This document shows, piece by piece, positions 9,576 through 21,162 of a stretch of 64,000 bases of DNA. Each line of letters begins with the position of its first letter. The stretch's first letter is position 1. The notes below the pieces were generated by a model, which saw nothing but the letters and a program-made list of their open reading frames with translations, searched no databases and had not been told where the DNA came from. The stretch lies in assembly GCA_023091665.1 (NCBI GenBank), contig JALJCQ010000012.1, positions 3,224,001 to 3,288,000 on the forward strand, given 5' to 3'. Source of the DNA: Pythium myriotylum (Eukaryota > Oomycota > Peronosporomycetes > Pythiales > Pythiaceae). Made by a program: the position numbers and the translations under genes.

Positions 9576-11486
9576 TTACTTTGGGGTCTTGTCGAAGAAG
9601 TGCGCGATTTGGATGGGCACGTCGAGGTGGAGCGAGCCGGCTGCGTTGTTGGGCACCCAGAGCGCGAGCGAGCCGCCGCCTTTGCCAGGGATGCCGAAGA
9701 GGCCTTTGCGCCAGCGATCCAAGTAGAGCGTCTTGTTGGCGAATTTGTCGAGAGTCTCCTTGAACGTCACGGCCTGACCCACTGGCACCTCCACTTGGAA
9801 CTCCTTCAAGCCGCCCGACCGGATGTTGACCTTGACAGGGTACTTGTCCTTGCTGGTGAACGTGATGGAGAGTGTTTTGTCGCCTACTGCTTTCCACGTG
9901 CCCGTGGCGCCTTCGAACGCCTTGCCGTCGGTCTCCATACCGAGTGCCTTGTCAGCCGGACCGTCAGCGATCGGCGCCGGGAACCCAGTGACTTTGCACA
10001 TGGGCATGAGAAAGTTGCGCACCATGGACGCGATGCCCGTCGGGTCAAAGATAGCGATGGCATCAAGGGAGAGCTGCGCGATGATGAGGCGGTACTCTTT
10101 GATGTCGATCAGCGTTTTCTTGACGTCGAAGGCCGAGGCGATGACCTTGTCGATCATGACCTGCACGGCTGTGATGAAAGCACCGCTGGAGTTGACTTTG
10201 TCTGGAGCATTCTCTTGCCAGCACCCGGTCGTGGCGGCCGGCAGCTCGTTGAGAACGAGAGGCGAGTTGAGCACGAGGAACTGCAACGTCTCAAGCGGGG
10301 TCTTGGGGTCGTCGCTCATGATTTCCTGCACCTTGTCCTTCACCTTGTCGATGAAGTCTTTGATCCTGCCACCGCATGTAGTGCCGGCCGAGATGATGCT
10401 CTGAACGTCTTTATCGGTGAGCTCGGGCAGCTTCTTTGCGCCGGCCTGCGCGGTTGTTGTGGTCGATGTCGAGGCTTTCTTGAACATGTTGACGAAGTTG
10501 AGCTTGTCCTTGAGGTTGGTCTTGGAGAATTTGCCGTCGATGATGGCGATGACGAGAGGCTTGACGACGCCAAGGATGTCGTTGGTGTTATCTAGCGCCT
10601 TGGGGATGGGCACACCGATGCAAGTAGCAACAGCGACGGGCAGGTCGTATACCACAAAGTCGGTCTTATCGACGAGGATCTTGACCTCTTCGCGAGTCGT
10701 GAGCTTGCCCTGGGTCTGTAGATCATCGAGGTACCCCATGACCTTCTGCGTGACGTCGTAGATTTTCTGTGCGCATGCGACGCCGATCTGGACTCCCTTG
10801 GCAGCCTTCGCAAGCTCACCAAAGAAGCCGCCTGTGGCTGCAGTTAGGACGACGTTGGTGACGGCGCTCACCTTGGTGAGGATCTCGAGCGTGTAGTCCT
10901 TGCCTTGCGGCAGGCATTCCATGCCGCACGGGCCAGGATACTCGATGGGGCACTGCGCCCAGCACATGAGGGCGTGGTCGTAGTTGAATCCCACTGGGCA
11001 TTGCTTGTTGTGGTAGAAAGCTGCACGGCGGTAGCAGGCGCTGTCCGTGGGCTTGGCTTTAAAATTGGAAAACCACGTGCCGGCGTTGGCGGAGGGAGCT
11101 GGCGTTTTAGCTCCAGCGGGCGGCGAAGAAGCGGTGGGGGGCTTCGCGCCGGCAGGCGCCGGCTTGGCTGGGGTCGGGGCTGCTGGCGTGGGCGTTGGCT
11201 TGGCTGCTGGCGGCGCTCCGACCGGCGGCTTGGTCTGAGCTTTGGCGGGGACTGGAGCTGCTGTTGCCGGTGATGTTGCTGCCTTCGGCGCAGCGGCGCT
11301 CGGTGTTGTGGCCCCAGTAGTCTGTTTGACAGGTGTTGCAGGCTTGACCGTAGCCGATGGCTTGGGCGTGGAAGGGGTTGGGATGTTGGCCGCGTGGACG
11401 ACTCCGTTCTGCGCTGCGACGGAAGAGGTGCTAGCGGCGACGAAGCAGACCGTCGCGACGGCAGTGAGCGGCCCGATGTTGACCAT
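9576..11486 (-). CDS. secreted cysteine-motif protein family, member 3 (inverted twin of 23180-25090)
   Basis: 636 residues from the ATG at 11486. The open frame reaches to 11876, but the signal peptide (MVNIGPLTAVATVCFVAAS...VAAQ) fixes the start. The linker is rich in Pro, Ala, Lys and Thr. The core has CYRRAAF, CPVGFNYDHALMCWAQC, PGPCGMEC and LPQGKDY, where the final Cys of the family's NKDC is replaced. The helical middle and the C-terminal LYLDRWRKGLFGIPGKGGG domain are as in member 2. It differs from the twin at two residues I could see (Glu vs Lys in DIK-E/K-YRLI; Ala vs Thr in QI-A/T-HFF). A non-pairing Cys change shared by both twins suggests divergence before duplication. Function unknown; secretion inferred. 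Confidence 0.9.
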   Translation of the reverse strand: MVNIGPLTAVATVCFVAASTSSVAAQNGVVHAANIPTPSTPKPSATVKPATPVKQTTGATTPSAAAPKAATSPATAAPVPAKAQTKPPVGAPPAAKPTPTPAAPTPAKPAPAGAKPPTASSPPAGAKTPAPSANAGTWFSNFKAKPTDSACYRRAAFYHNKQCPVGFNYDHALMCWAQCPIEYPGPCGMECLPQGKDYTLEILTKVSAVTNVVLTAATGGFFGELAKAAKGVQIGVACAQKIYDVTQKVMGYLDDLQTQGKLTTREEVKILVDKTDFVVYDLPVAVATCIGVPIPKALDNTNDILGVVKPLVIAIIDGKFSKTNLKDKLNFVNMFKKASTSTTTTAQAGAKKLPELTDKDVQSIISAGTTCGGRIKDFIDKVKDKVQEIMSDDPKTPLETLQFLVLNSPLVLNELPAATTGCWQENAPDKVNSSGAFITAVQVMIDKVIASAFDVKKTLIDIKEYRLIIAQLSLDAIAIFDPTGIASMVRNFLMPMCKVTGFPAPIADGPADKALGMETDGKAFEGATGTWKAVGDKTLSITFTSKDKYPVKVNIRSGGLKEFQVEVPVGQAVTFKETLDKFANKTLYLDRWRKGLFGIPGKGGGSLALWVPNNAAGSLHLDVPIQIAHFFDKTPK

Positions 11487-11529
11487 GGCGCGTGAGGTAG
11501 TGGCGCTCTGGGCAGGCGATGGTAAGATC

Positions 11530-11539
11530 GGAAGTGAGC
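11530..11539 (-). promoter_or_regulatory. putative initiator
   Basis: Minus-strand GCTCACTTCC fits the oomycete initiator and starts 53 bases before the ATG at 11486. The flanking CAWTTT element is not clear (CGATCTT instead). The same string is present at 23127-23136 before the twin gene. Confidence 0.45.
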
Positions 11540-12000
11540 TGAGGCAGCAGTGGCTGGCGAGTGGCAACTTTGATGGGGTGACTTGTGCGGCTGAGTCGAG
11601 CACCTCGTGGCTGTGTTGAGGCTGTGTTGACGCACTGTCGGGTTTTAAGGCCCCTTGCTCGAGTGGAAGATGCAGGTGCGGGTTGCGTTCGTTGAGTTGT
11701 CCAGTTGCCGACGTGTATCCTTCTGGTGCGTTGGTATTTCTGGATCTCTGAGTATTTCGTGGGTGAGTTGAAGGATGCGCTGTCCTCGTATGCGCCTTTG
11801 TGGAGACCATCTGGGAGATCGACATGCTGACTGCGGCTTTCCCCTTGCAGGACAGTCCAGTGTCGACAAGACTCACAGATGGAGTTTGTGTTTATCGCGT
11901 GGGTGAGGAGGATAGACGACCCGTATCATTGGGTTCGGCTTACCTATTAGCATGGGAAGATTCTAGCTGGCCAAGAAACAACTGTCCGCGTTGACGAGGA

Positions 12001-12090
12001 CGGAGCTCAGCTCCGTCCATGAATAAACTCCCGCAGCTCGGAGCTGCGGGAGTTTATTCATTAGGTAGCAGCTGCTTCTGAGGAAGCAGC
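12001..12090. repeat. row of three hairpins at the inner edge of the left arm
   Basis: Hairpin 1: cggagct/c/agctccg (12001-12015). Hairpin 2: 21-bp perfect stem with a 1-nt loop (12019-12061, atgaataaactcccgcagctc). Hairpin 3: gctgcttc/tgag/gaagcagc (12071-12090). They start exactly where homology with the right arm ends and are not present at the other arm's edge. Confidence 0.85.
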
Positions 12091-12476
12091 GAGTATCGAC
12101 GAAGTGAGTAGAGAATGGTATGGCGTGCGTATTCAGTGCAGCTGTTCTCTGTGGATTTGGTCTCCGGGAAACAGTACTTGGTGTCGATTCGCCGACGCAA
12201 TGACTAATACGTGTGCACCGCTTAACTGGCAGTCTGTTGGCGACGCCAAAGAGTCGGTTTTCATGGTCGACGATCGCGTCTATCCCACACTCCAAGCACA
12301 ACGTGCTCCACTGGCCTCAAACTGCCAAGTCGCTCAGCGCCAGCCAATTTCAATGGCCCACGCTTTCCTCAGTCGGTGCTCAGCACTCGGATCGTGAACG
12401 GTCATTCGGTCTTTTACCGCAAAGAAAACAGTCACACTGCCTCGCTTCAGATCTTCAGCCAAGTCACGCGCCAACA

Positions 12477-14490
12477 ATGCAAGCTCTCGTATTCCCAGAA
12501 GACATTATCGGCCACCCAGCCATCGAGACACCCGTGTACGCCACACTTGATTTGCCCCAGTCCGATCCGCCGACTGCAGTCCTACTCTCCTCGCCTCGTG
12601 GCCAACACACCGCTATCACTCCCCTGGCAGCGGTGTCACGCCGCGTTGCATCCTCCGAGTTTGCCGATGGCGCCATCGGCGAACTCATGCGACGCGCTGT
12701 CGCAGGATCTGACGGCAGTCAGTACGTCTTTGGCCAGGTAGTTACGTACGACAGCACTGCGCGTACCGTCACCATTCGTTCTCCGCTCGGCGACACGACG
12801 TGCGATGTGAGACATGTCACAGAAATTGCACCAGTGGCGGCCGCACTCCTTGGTAGATGCACAATCCCAGTTCACGAGTCAAACGATGGCGACGCATCGG
12901 CCATTTCGACAACAATTCTTGATCGTGTTCTCGGCGACAACGGCGAACCGGCGACGCGATCGATCCCACGCATTCTCCGCACTGGTCCCGGTGTCTGCCC
13001 AACCCAATGCCGCGGACACCATCAGCTGGATCAACGAGCGCACTGGCTCTACAAGAACGACATCTGTCCGTCATGTCGTGGATTATACCTACTACATGGA
13101 TGGAGGAAAACGGACAACGCCGTCCGTGCGTGCGCGTCTAGGTAACAGCTTTGATGATGACCCTGTCCACCGCCGTCAAGGCATCCAGCCCCCTCTCCCA
13201 AGCCATACAAGCCATACAACACAGTCAGAGCCAGCGGACCCGTGGCACGACCTCCTCGCAGAACTTCAGGCCCCCCTGCCACGCGAATCGCCATCCACAA
13301 GTCTACCCCACACGCCAGCAGTGCCAAACTCGCCTGCTCCTATTGTGTCAGCTCCGCAAGAACCAACGAATCTTCATAACCAAATCCTGGCCGCCATCAG
13401 ACAACACCCTGAATTAATCCGTTTCTATCTTTCGCAGTGCGCGACTAATGCAGCAAAACGCGGTGCCGACAGTGAAATTGGCCCGAGACCGACTCGACCA
13501 CGGCTCACCGCTTCCAGTGACACAGTCCTTGATGCGGAGACGACCGATCGCCACCGCCACAAGCACGTGTTCCACCCGACACGGGTTCAGCAAGCCGTAC
13601 ACAACACGATTGTATCCGACCGCCATCAAGGTAAGTCACCGGGTGAGGTTATGGACGTTATGATATCCTCGCGCTCCACCCGCTTCCAACCCCATCCAGC
13701 CATCCTTTCCCACCTGTACGACTTCCAGTTCGGGCGGCGCGGCTTATCCATTATGCACTTCCAGGGGTTCGACTTCGGTGCTCGCCGCCAGTGGAACAAG
13801 AACGCTCAAGTAAATCTCAACAACTTCAGCCCGTCCGTCAACCTCCCGAAACCACCAACACCTCAACACCTTGATGATCTCTCGTCCGCACTTCGTGTAC
13901 TTCATACGTTCGCGGAGGAATTCACCGACGACACGACACGAAGACTCATCAGTACAGCACAGGAATTTGTCGAAGACATTCGCAGCTACAGCCTATGGAC
14001 GGGTGCGGATATCGAGACATTGGCGTTCTGGTTCGACGAAGTCTTTGAAGACTACCGTCGTGCGATCGAGCACGACATCCACGACGGTACAGACACGAGA
14101 ACCTCCGTCCGCAGCCAGTTCTCGTTCCAAGATCCCCAGCTCCAGGGCGTCCTGTACGCAATCCAATCAGAAAGATTGGCTATGCTTCATGCAGTTCCAC
14201 AAGTTCAACGGCCCCACGCTCCACCCGGACCACGCCCACGAGATCAGCACCGTCGCCAAGATCAACCACGTGCTAATACGATCCCTCGCGAGGTGCTGGA
14301 CGCACTCCCTCGACAGGGATCCCGATCGCTATGCATGCGTTTCCTTTCAAACGCGGGTTGCTTCTCGCGTCAAGCAGACCGATGCACATCGTCGCAACGC
14401 GCTCACTTCGTGCCCTCAACCATCCCGCCTTGTGTTCGCAACTACATCATGGATCACATGGGCGGTCTGCGTAGTGGGATGTTCGATTGA
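12477..14490 (+). pseudogene. DIRS-like gag, frameshifted
   Basis: From the ATG at 12477 (MQALVFPEDIIGHPA) the frame runs to about 12950-13010, then continues in another frame (ISWINERTG onwards) to a stop at 14490. The C-terminal part has a Cys/His-containing segment (CMRFLSNAGCFSRQADRC, then a His) typical of the nucleic-acid binding end of DIRS gag proteins, preceded by a charged linker with PGPRPRDQHRRQ. The middle contains a helical stretch rich in aromatic residues. One base gained or lost near 12980 explains the break. A stop at 14488-14490 separates it from the RT region in the same frame. Confidence 0.65.
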
Positions 14491-15199
14491 ATCTCCGCCC
14501 AACGCCTCCCTATCAACTCCATCACTCGTCTCGTGCCCACGATCCATGCCCACCTGTGCACACGCCTTCAAGAAGCCGAACGTCACCGCCGCCAACTGAT
14601 TATCCAAGCCCTCGAATCCGTACAGTGTCAGGTTCCTCAAAGCCTCTTGTCAAACGCATACAGCTCCTCCTGCACCAACGATGATATGGTCAATGCACTG
14701 TCCCAACTTGTTCGTATGCGACGCCTGTCACTGCGAGACATGGTATCGCTGTGGCGAGGGCAGACTGCGGACGACCCCAGACCAAACAAAGCTCTCGACA
14801 CCACATGGCTGCCACTTCTGCTACATGGTTACAAGCATCGCCATGCTGTGCTTAACGCCGCGACCAACGGGGTGTCGCATCCGCTCAATCCCCACTCTGG
14901 TCATTCCATCGTCCCAAACCATCGGTCCACGCAACTGTACGACTCTGCCTTCGAACGTAGTATCGCCGAAGGCCAAGCTGCGGGGTCTTATCTCATCCTC
15001 CGAACGGACGTGCTCCACCACTGGAACAAGCTCCTAGCCCGTTTGGCTGTATTCCAAAGAAAGATGTCGACCCCACGCAAGAAGTCCGTCTCATCCATGA
15101 CCTATCATTCCCACGAGACGGCTCCGTCAACACAACTTCGCACCAAGATGCCCTTCCCCAACTCGAGTTCGAACCTGTGAGTAGCCTGGCCCGGCGCAT

Positions 15200-15553
15200 T
15201 GTTGGGAAGCACACTCAGCGCTGCCCGACAGGAGTGCATACTACATATTCTGCATGAGACACTGCCACCAGTGCGAACATTCTCATGGCCAAGGCCAGGT
15301 GGGTTCAGAGTGGTCCAGCACGTGAGTGCTGTTCCGACTCGCACTGAGTGTGGTTGAAGTGACGCATGAGTGTGCGTCACGTGCATATTGAGTGAAGGTT
15401 GGTTATCAACTTGGGTTGACAACCTCAAGGGGAAACATAGCAGACAGAGAACGCAAGGAAGACCAACTAGCGGCATCAAGTTGATGCCTGGCGTAACCTA
15501 TCTAATATGATCACTCTTCCATTAGCAAAGGTCTACGCAAGTGATATTCATCA
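15200..15553 (+). repeat. Copia 5' LTR
   Basis: 354 bp, TG...CA ends; direct repeat of 19478-19831. It contains a small palindrome, gtgacgcatgagtgtgcgtcac (about 15359-15380), which is shared by the other LTR. Confidence 0.95.
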
Positions 15554-15568
15554 GGTTATGAGCCCAAG
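15554..15568 (+). promoter_or_regulatory. primer binding site matching the anticodon arm of initiator tRNA-Met
   Basis: The bases directly after the 5' LTR are ggttatgagccc. Their complement reads GGGCTCATAACC, the anticodon stem-loop (CAT) of eukaryotic initiator tRNA-Met. Drosophila copia and yeast Ty5 are known to prime from an internal half-tRNA of this kind rather than from the tRNA 3' end. The match is direct; use of a half-tRNA is inference. Confidence 0.6.
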
Positions 15569-18500
15569 GGGCTTCTCGGGAGGGTCAATGAAGAAACCTG
15601 ACGATCGGCTCGGCACGGACAATTGTTTCCATTGGGAGTTTAACATGAGGATGACGCTCGCTCGCAAGGGGTTGATCGACCACATCTCGGTCGTGAAGCA
15701 AGAGGGCGAGATCACTGAGGCCTGGCGGCTCGGTGACATGAAGGCATTCGCCATCATCGCTCAAGGTGTCGAACTGGAGCATCAGACCAAGATTAGGGCG
15801 GCTTCAACGGCGAAGCAAGCATGGGACGTACTTAAGGAGTACTACAACCGGTCCAGTCTGCAGAATCGGGTGCAGTTAACGCGCCGACTGCATGACTTCA
15901 AGATGGAAGCAGGCCAGACCATGGCTGCTCACATTGACCGATTCGATGAGCTCGTCACCGCCATGGAGGCGGTTGGAGATGGGTTAAATGGGGCCCGCCA
16001 GTTGGTGATCCTCCTCGGTAGCTTACCGAGTGAGTACGATACCATCGTGGCGATCATTGAAAACGCCCATGACCTGAGCCTTGAAGAGGTCAAAGAGAAG
16101 TTGTTGAAGGCGTACGAAAAGGTTGAGAAGGCTGAGACCGAGGAGGCGGCGTTCAGAGCGCGCCAGGTCGAACAAAAGGGGGCAAAGAAAGCGCGTAAGG
16201 GCAGCCGCAAGAAGAAACAGCAAGGGCAATTCAACGGCGAGTGCTACTCTTGTGGGAAGCGTGGCCACAAGCAGGTAGACTGCAAGAAGGCAAACAGCGA
16301 CGAGGTGCTGTTTTCGGCTGGAAGTGGGCCCAGCCACGGGTGGCTGGTCGACAGTGGTGCGTCATCGCACATGTCGCCCCACAGGGAGGATTTCGTGACA
16401 TATCGAAAGCTGGAGGAGGCAATTGATGTCACTATCGCGGACGGTGCTGTCATGAAAGCTGTGGGTGTTGGAAACATCCGTATCACCGGTTATCAAGGCA
16501 AGCACATTCTGATTCAGAACGCGTTGCACATTCCGGTGCTTGACCGTCGGCTTATTTCTGTACCACGTATCACGGCACGTGGACTGGCTGTGAAGTTCGG
16601 TGCAAACTACTGCTGGTTCCTACGGGGGAGCGAGACCATTTTGAAGGTTCCGAAGGTTGGGAATGTATACCAGCTACACTCGGACCCCGAGCGCGCGCTT
16701 ATTGTGGAACTTGGCGGCGTGCCAACACAGTGGGAGCTGTGGCATGCGCGAGTGGGCCACGCCTCTGACGCGCGCTACGACCAGACCCAGGTGGTTGTGC
16801 ACGGCCTGCCGGCTCTGAAGAGGACCACCGGTGGCCTTTGCTCGGGCTGTATGAAAGGCAAGCAGACTGTGACGAAGTTTCCCCACACCAAACGACACGT
16901 GAAGACGAGTGAGTTGCTTGAGCTCGTGCACAGCGACTTGATGGGTCCTATCAAGAACCCATCGTCGGGTGGCGCTAAGTACATCCTGCTCTTTGTGGAC
17001 GACTACTCTAGATACGTGGTAGCCTATTTCTTGAAGAAAAAGAGCGAGGTTGCGGAGCGCTTCCGTGAATACAAGGCACTCGTGGAGAACCAGTTTGGCT
17101 GCAAGATCAAGACGATTCGAACCGATAATGGTACTGAGTTCGTGAATAAGGTGTTCGACGGCATCTGTCGCTCCGGGGGCATAGTTCATCAACGTACGAC
17201 GCCGTACAGTCCGCAGCAGAATGGATTGGCAGAGAGGATGAATCGCACGGTGGTGGAGATGGCGAGGAGCATGTTGCACTACAAGTGCGTTGATAAAAAG
17301 TGGTGGGCAGAAGCGGTCAGCACTGCGGTCTACTTACTGAACCGCCTAGTGACCTCTGCTGACCCGGACATGACACCGTATGAGAAGTGCTTTGGCCAGC
17401 GACCGAACCTAAACCATATTAGAGTGTTTGGTTCGATGGGGTTTGCTCACGTTGACAAAGAAAAACGCAGCAAGCTCGATGCCAAGAGCTACCGGTGCAT
17501 GATGATTGGGTACTCCGAGCAAGCAAAGGCTTATCGCGTGGTGGACCTTGAGACAGGGAAAGTCATGTTGAGCCGCTCGCTGGCTCTTGATGAGCGCGAG
17601 GTGGACGGACTGTACAGTGACCAGTCGCTCACAAACGTCCAGTACATTGTGTGGAAGGATGTTGACGAGTGCGACGTGGTTGACGAACCGACAAGCCGCA
17701 ACGATGTGGACATGGAGGAGCGCATGTCGGACAGCGGTGGCGGGAACAGCGGAGGCGGCAGTAGCTCAACCGTAATCCCACCGCCAGTGATGCACGAGTC
17801 TCCTGCACTGCCAGGCACTGAGCCGATGCCTATTGCAGAGGGCTCGCATGACCAGAATGCAATGGTTTTTCGACCAACAAGTAATTACCGAGCTAGCAAC
17901 AGGTTCCAGTCCACCATGACGCAACAGGGCACGAGCGTAAGCAGTGGGAGCTTGCAATCCTAGACGAGATTGACGCCCACGCTCGCAACGGAACATGGAA
18001 TTTTGTATCACGACGAGGGGACATGAGGGTGATTGGCTCCAAGTGGGTGTTTAGCAAGAAACGAAACGAGAAGGGAGAAGTCGTGCGATATAAAGGGCGG
18101 CTCGTGGCCCAGGGATTCCGCCAACAATTTGGCGTGAACTACTTTGAGACATACTCCCCGGTGGCGAACATCAACTCGATTCGCGTGCTGCTCGCGGTTT
18201 GTTGTGCCCGAGGGTACACAGTGTGGCAGTTCGACGTCGACACGGCTTTCCTCTACGGTGTTCTAAAGGAGCAAGTGTTCATGGAGATTCCAGAGGGTGT
18301 GGACGCGCCAGAAGGCACAGTGTGTGTGCTCCGCAAGTCCTTGTACGGACTCAAGCAAGCTTCTCACGTTTGGAACCAGACCATACATCGTGTTCTAACC
18401 GAGATTGGCTTTGAGCCATCGAGTGTAGACTCGTGCATCTATATGCGACGCACTGGGACCGATCTCGTGTATCTTTGCCTGTATGTTGACGACATGCTGA

Positions 18501-19470
18501 TAGCTGCAGCGGACGTGGCGATGGTCAACGCGATCAAGACCAGCTTACTGCAGCACTTTCGTCTCAAAGAGTTGGGGCAGGCAAAGTTTGTGCTCGGTAT
18601 GGAGCTTGAACAGAACGTTGTTAAGCGGACCCTGGCGATCAATCAGACGCAGTACATCATGGAGGTGGCGATGCAAGTTGATGCTCGTGCGTTCTACAAC
18701 CCGTGTGATACTAGCACCAAGTTGTCAACGCGCGATTCCGCGACATCGGACGAGAAGAAGGATGTGATGTCGCGCCGGCCGTACCGATCGTTGATCGGCT
18801 GCTTGCTCTACATCAGCACGTGCACGCGGCCAGATGTGGCTTATGCAGTGGTTCACCTGAGTCGGTTCATCGAAAACTTTGGCGAGGCACATTGGAAGGC
18901 TGCAATTAGGGTGCTCCGGTACCTTTATACGACACGCCGGATTGGACTTGTTTACGGCATGTCGGCCAAACCAGACGTCCTGGTGGCGTTCAGCGACGCG
19001 GATTGGGCGTCAAGCCTCGACGACCGTCGGTCGGTTTCGGGTGTGGTGATTGTGCTGAATGGGGCTGCAGTTGTCTACAAATGCAAATATCAACGGACCG
19101 TCGCTTTGAGCTCAAAACAGAGGCAGAGTACATGGCACTCAGTCTGTGCGCCCAAGAGGTTGTGTGGACTCGGGCACTGTTGAGCGACCTCGGCGTCGAG
19201 CAGCGCAACGCGACCGTGGTCTGTGAAGACAACCAAGGGGCGATCGCTCTTGCGAATAACGTTGGCTACAGCGGGCGCGCCAAGCACGTTGAGATTCGTC
19301 ACCACTTTGTGCGGGAGAAGATCCAGGACAAGACACTAGTGCTTCGCTACGTCGAGACGGCCAAGCAAGTTGCTGATATCTTGACTAAGGCCGTTGCGAC
19401 GAAGCAGTTCGAGCTGCTTCGGCACGGCATGGGCGTGCGCGAGCCAGAAGCTGTCGGGCTCACTGATTGA
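15559..19470 (+). pseudogene. Copia gag-pol polyprotein with two frameshifts
   Basis: The frame from ATG 15559 (or 15589) to 17963 gives the gag domain (UBN2-like), the zinc knuckle CYSCGKRGHKQVDC, protease WLVDSGASSHMS, integrase HHCC (LWHARVGHAS ... CSGCMKGK) and the catalytic set VHSDLMGP, IRTDNGTEF and QQNGLAERMNRT. A one-base shift near 17920-17945 moves to the RT frame (KQWELAILDEIDAHARNGTW, KGRLVAQGFRQ, LYGLKQASHVW, YVDDMLIAA). A second, probably a lost A in the aaaa run near 19114, moves to the end of RNase H (KTEAEYMALS, DNQGAIALAN, KHVEIRHHF). All motifs are otherwise intact. With identical LTRs, the shifts are either very recent or base-calling errors. Confidence 0.85.
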
Positions 19471-19477
19471 GTGGGAG

Positions 19478-19831
19478 TGTTGGGAAGCACACTCAGCGCT
19501 GCCCGACAGGAGTGCATACTACATATTCTGCATGAGACACTGCCACCAGTGCGAACATTCTCATGGCCAAGGCCAGGTGGGTTCAGAGTGGTCCAGCACG
19601 TGAGTGCTGTTCCGACTCGCACTGAGTGTGGTTGAAGTGACGCATGAGTGTGCGTCACGTGCATATTGAGTGAAGGTTGGTTATCAACTTGGGTTGACAA
19701 CCTCAAGGGGAAACATAGCAGACAGAGAACGCAAGGAAGACCAACTAGCGGCATCAAGTTGATGCCTGGCGTAACCTATCTAATATGATCACTCTTCCAT
19801 TAGCAAAGGTCTACGCAAGTGATATTCATCA
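19478..19831 (+). repeat. Copia 3' LTR
   Basis: 354 bp, no difference from 15200-15553 seen. It is preceded by a short purine stretch (gagtgggag, 19469-19477) that can serve as the polypurine tract. Confidence 0.95.
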
Positions 19832-21162
19832 CGCATCGAGGACCTACAAGATCGCTTCCCGGGCACGAAGATCAGAATGATGAAGGGAGATGTCAAAGGC
19901 GCCATTCGACATATCCCAGTAACACCTAGCCTCAGCAGGAACTTCGTCGGAGCTGCTCGCGACCACAGCCTGACGATCATCGATCTGTCGCTCCCCTTCG
20001 GCTGGACGGGATCGCCTGCGCACTACGGTACCTTTGGCGGTGCAATCTCGTACTTGGTCGCACGCGAAAGTCCCATGTCGCTTGCGCCAACAACAACCAA
20101 CGACAACGAGCCATTCTTCTCCTATGTCTGGGTGGACGATCACGTACTGATTGAACCCGATCTTGGGCACCGCCTGGAACTCGCGAACACGGCTCTGCGA
20201 CTCGCAATGATGGCCGTGCTCGGACCGCATGCTATCAATGAGAAGAAATTCTCGCAGTGGGAGACGACATTGTGTGCCCTCGGTCTCATGTGGGACACTC
20301 ATCGACGGCGTGTCTCTATGCCTATGGAGAAGTTGCAAAAAGCTGTGTCGCGCATCGACGGTATTCTCAGCATGCCAACGGTGTCTAAGCATGACCTGTC
20401 GAAGCTGCTCGGCTCGCTGTGCCACGTGGCCACGTGTGTGCGGTCAACACGCGCCTTCTTCCAACGCCTTCATACTCGGTGGGCAACGGCGTCGCAACAT
20501 CAACGCCTGACACTGAGCACCGCTATCTGCGACGACCTACTGTGGGTTCGCACACTCCTCTGTCACGGTGCCGCGAACGACGTTCCGACCAGCATCCTCG
20601 CCGGTATATCGCAGCCACAAGTCCATCTCTTCATGGACGCAAGTGATGAAGGCCTCTGTGTTCTCTACCCGGCAATGCGGCAGTTCTTGCGAGTGAGGTT
20701 TGACGCGCAAGAGCTCTCCATGATCTCATCGGACGACCCAACTTTCAGTATCAATGTCCGTGAATCACTCAGTGTGGTCTTTGCGGCAATCACGTGGGGA
20801 CGGTATTGGCTCGGGTTTGCTGTCGATGCTCCGGTCACTATCCGGTGCTGGCTCGATAACATGTCAGCCGTATCCTGGTTCCGCCGTCGGCACTCTAGCA
20901 GCGATGTCGGGCAACAATTGGTTCGCGTCCTGGCGTGCACCGAGCTCGTCTTCAAGCTGTCTATCGACACTCGACATCTTCCCGGCGCCGTCAATATACT
21001 CGCGGATCGGGGTTCACGAGCGTGGAGCGGTACGAGGCTTGTCGATTGGTGTACTGACATGATTGGTTGGTGTGAACAGACAGTCGCCACCGACTTCAGA
21101 TACTGCTATCGGCACAGCTGCAGGAACTCCAACGCCGTTCACTGGCCGACTCGTCACGAAGA

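Larger units (their letters stand above)
9355..12003. repeat. left arm of a 2.65-kb near-identical inverted repeat
   Basis: Reverse complement of 22664-25312, with only scattered single-base differences where I compared them. It covers the whole secreted gene and more than 500 bases upstream of its ATG. The inner edge lies at about 12003 (cctcgtcaacgcggacagttg on the other arm). The outer edge fades near 9355 (tacagccgcgg...tgttgggacc shared). The 10.7-kb spacer holds the DIRS-like and Copia elements. Confidence 0.9.
15200..19831 (+). mobile_element. Ty1/Copia LTR retrotransposon, full length, 4632 bp
   Basis: Two 354-bp LTRs (15200-15553 and 19478-19831, tgttgggaag...tattcatca) look identical. 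The target-site duplication is cgcat (15195-15199 and 19832-19836). Internal order is gag, protease, integrase, RT, RNase H, the Copia order. It is inserted in the RT of the DIRS-like element, in the same orientation. Identical LTRs mean a recent insertion. Confidence 0.95.

Noticed and set aside
9600..10595. 331-codon ORF on the plus strand (and its mirror 24071-25066)
   Set aside because: It is antisense to the secreted gene, and its protein is a GC-driven shadow without any motif. The sense frame has a signal peptide and paralogs.
10868..11635. 255-codon Arg/Ser/Pro-rich ORF (mirror 23031-23798)
   Set aside because: Out-of-frame shadow of the Pro/Ala linker region of the secreted genes.
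13871..14599. 242-codon ORF within the DIRS gag region
   Set aside because: Shifted-frame shadow of gag; composition is Ser/Arg/Thr without structure, while the other frame carries the Cys/His motif.
15507..15558. start of the Copia ORF inside the LTR
   Set aside because: The open frame extends into the LTR; the first ATGs after the LTR and primer site (15559, 15589) are the sensible starts.
17920..19120. introns as the explanation of the Copia frame changes
   Set aside because: No donor/acceptor pair fits; homology is continuous across both sites with a one-base change in register.
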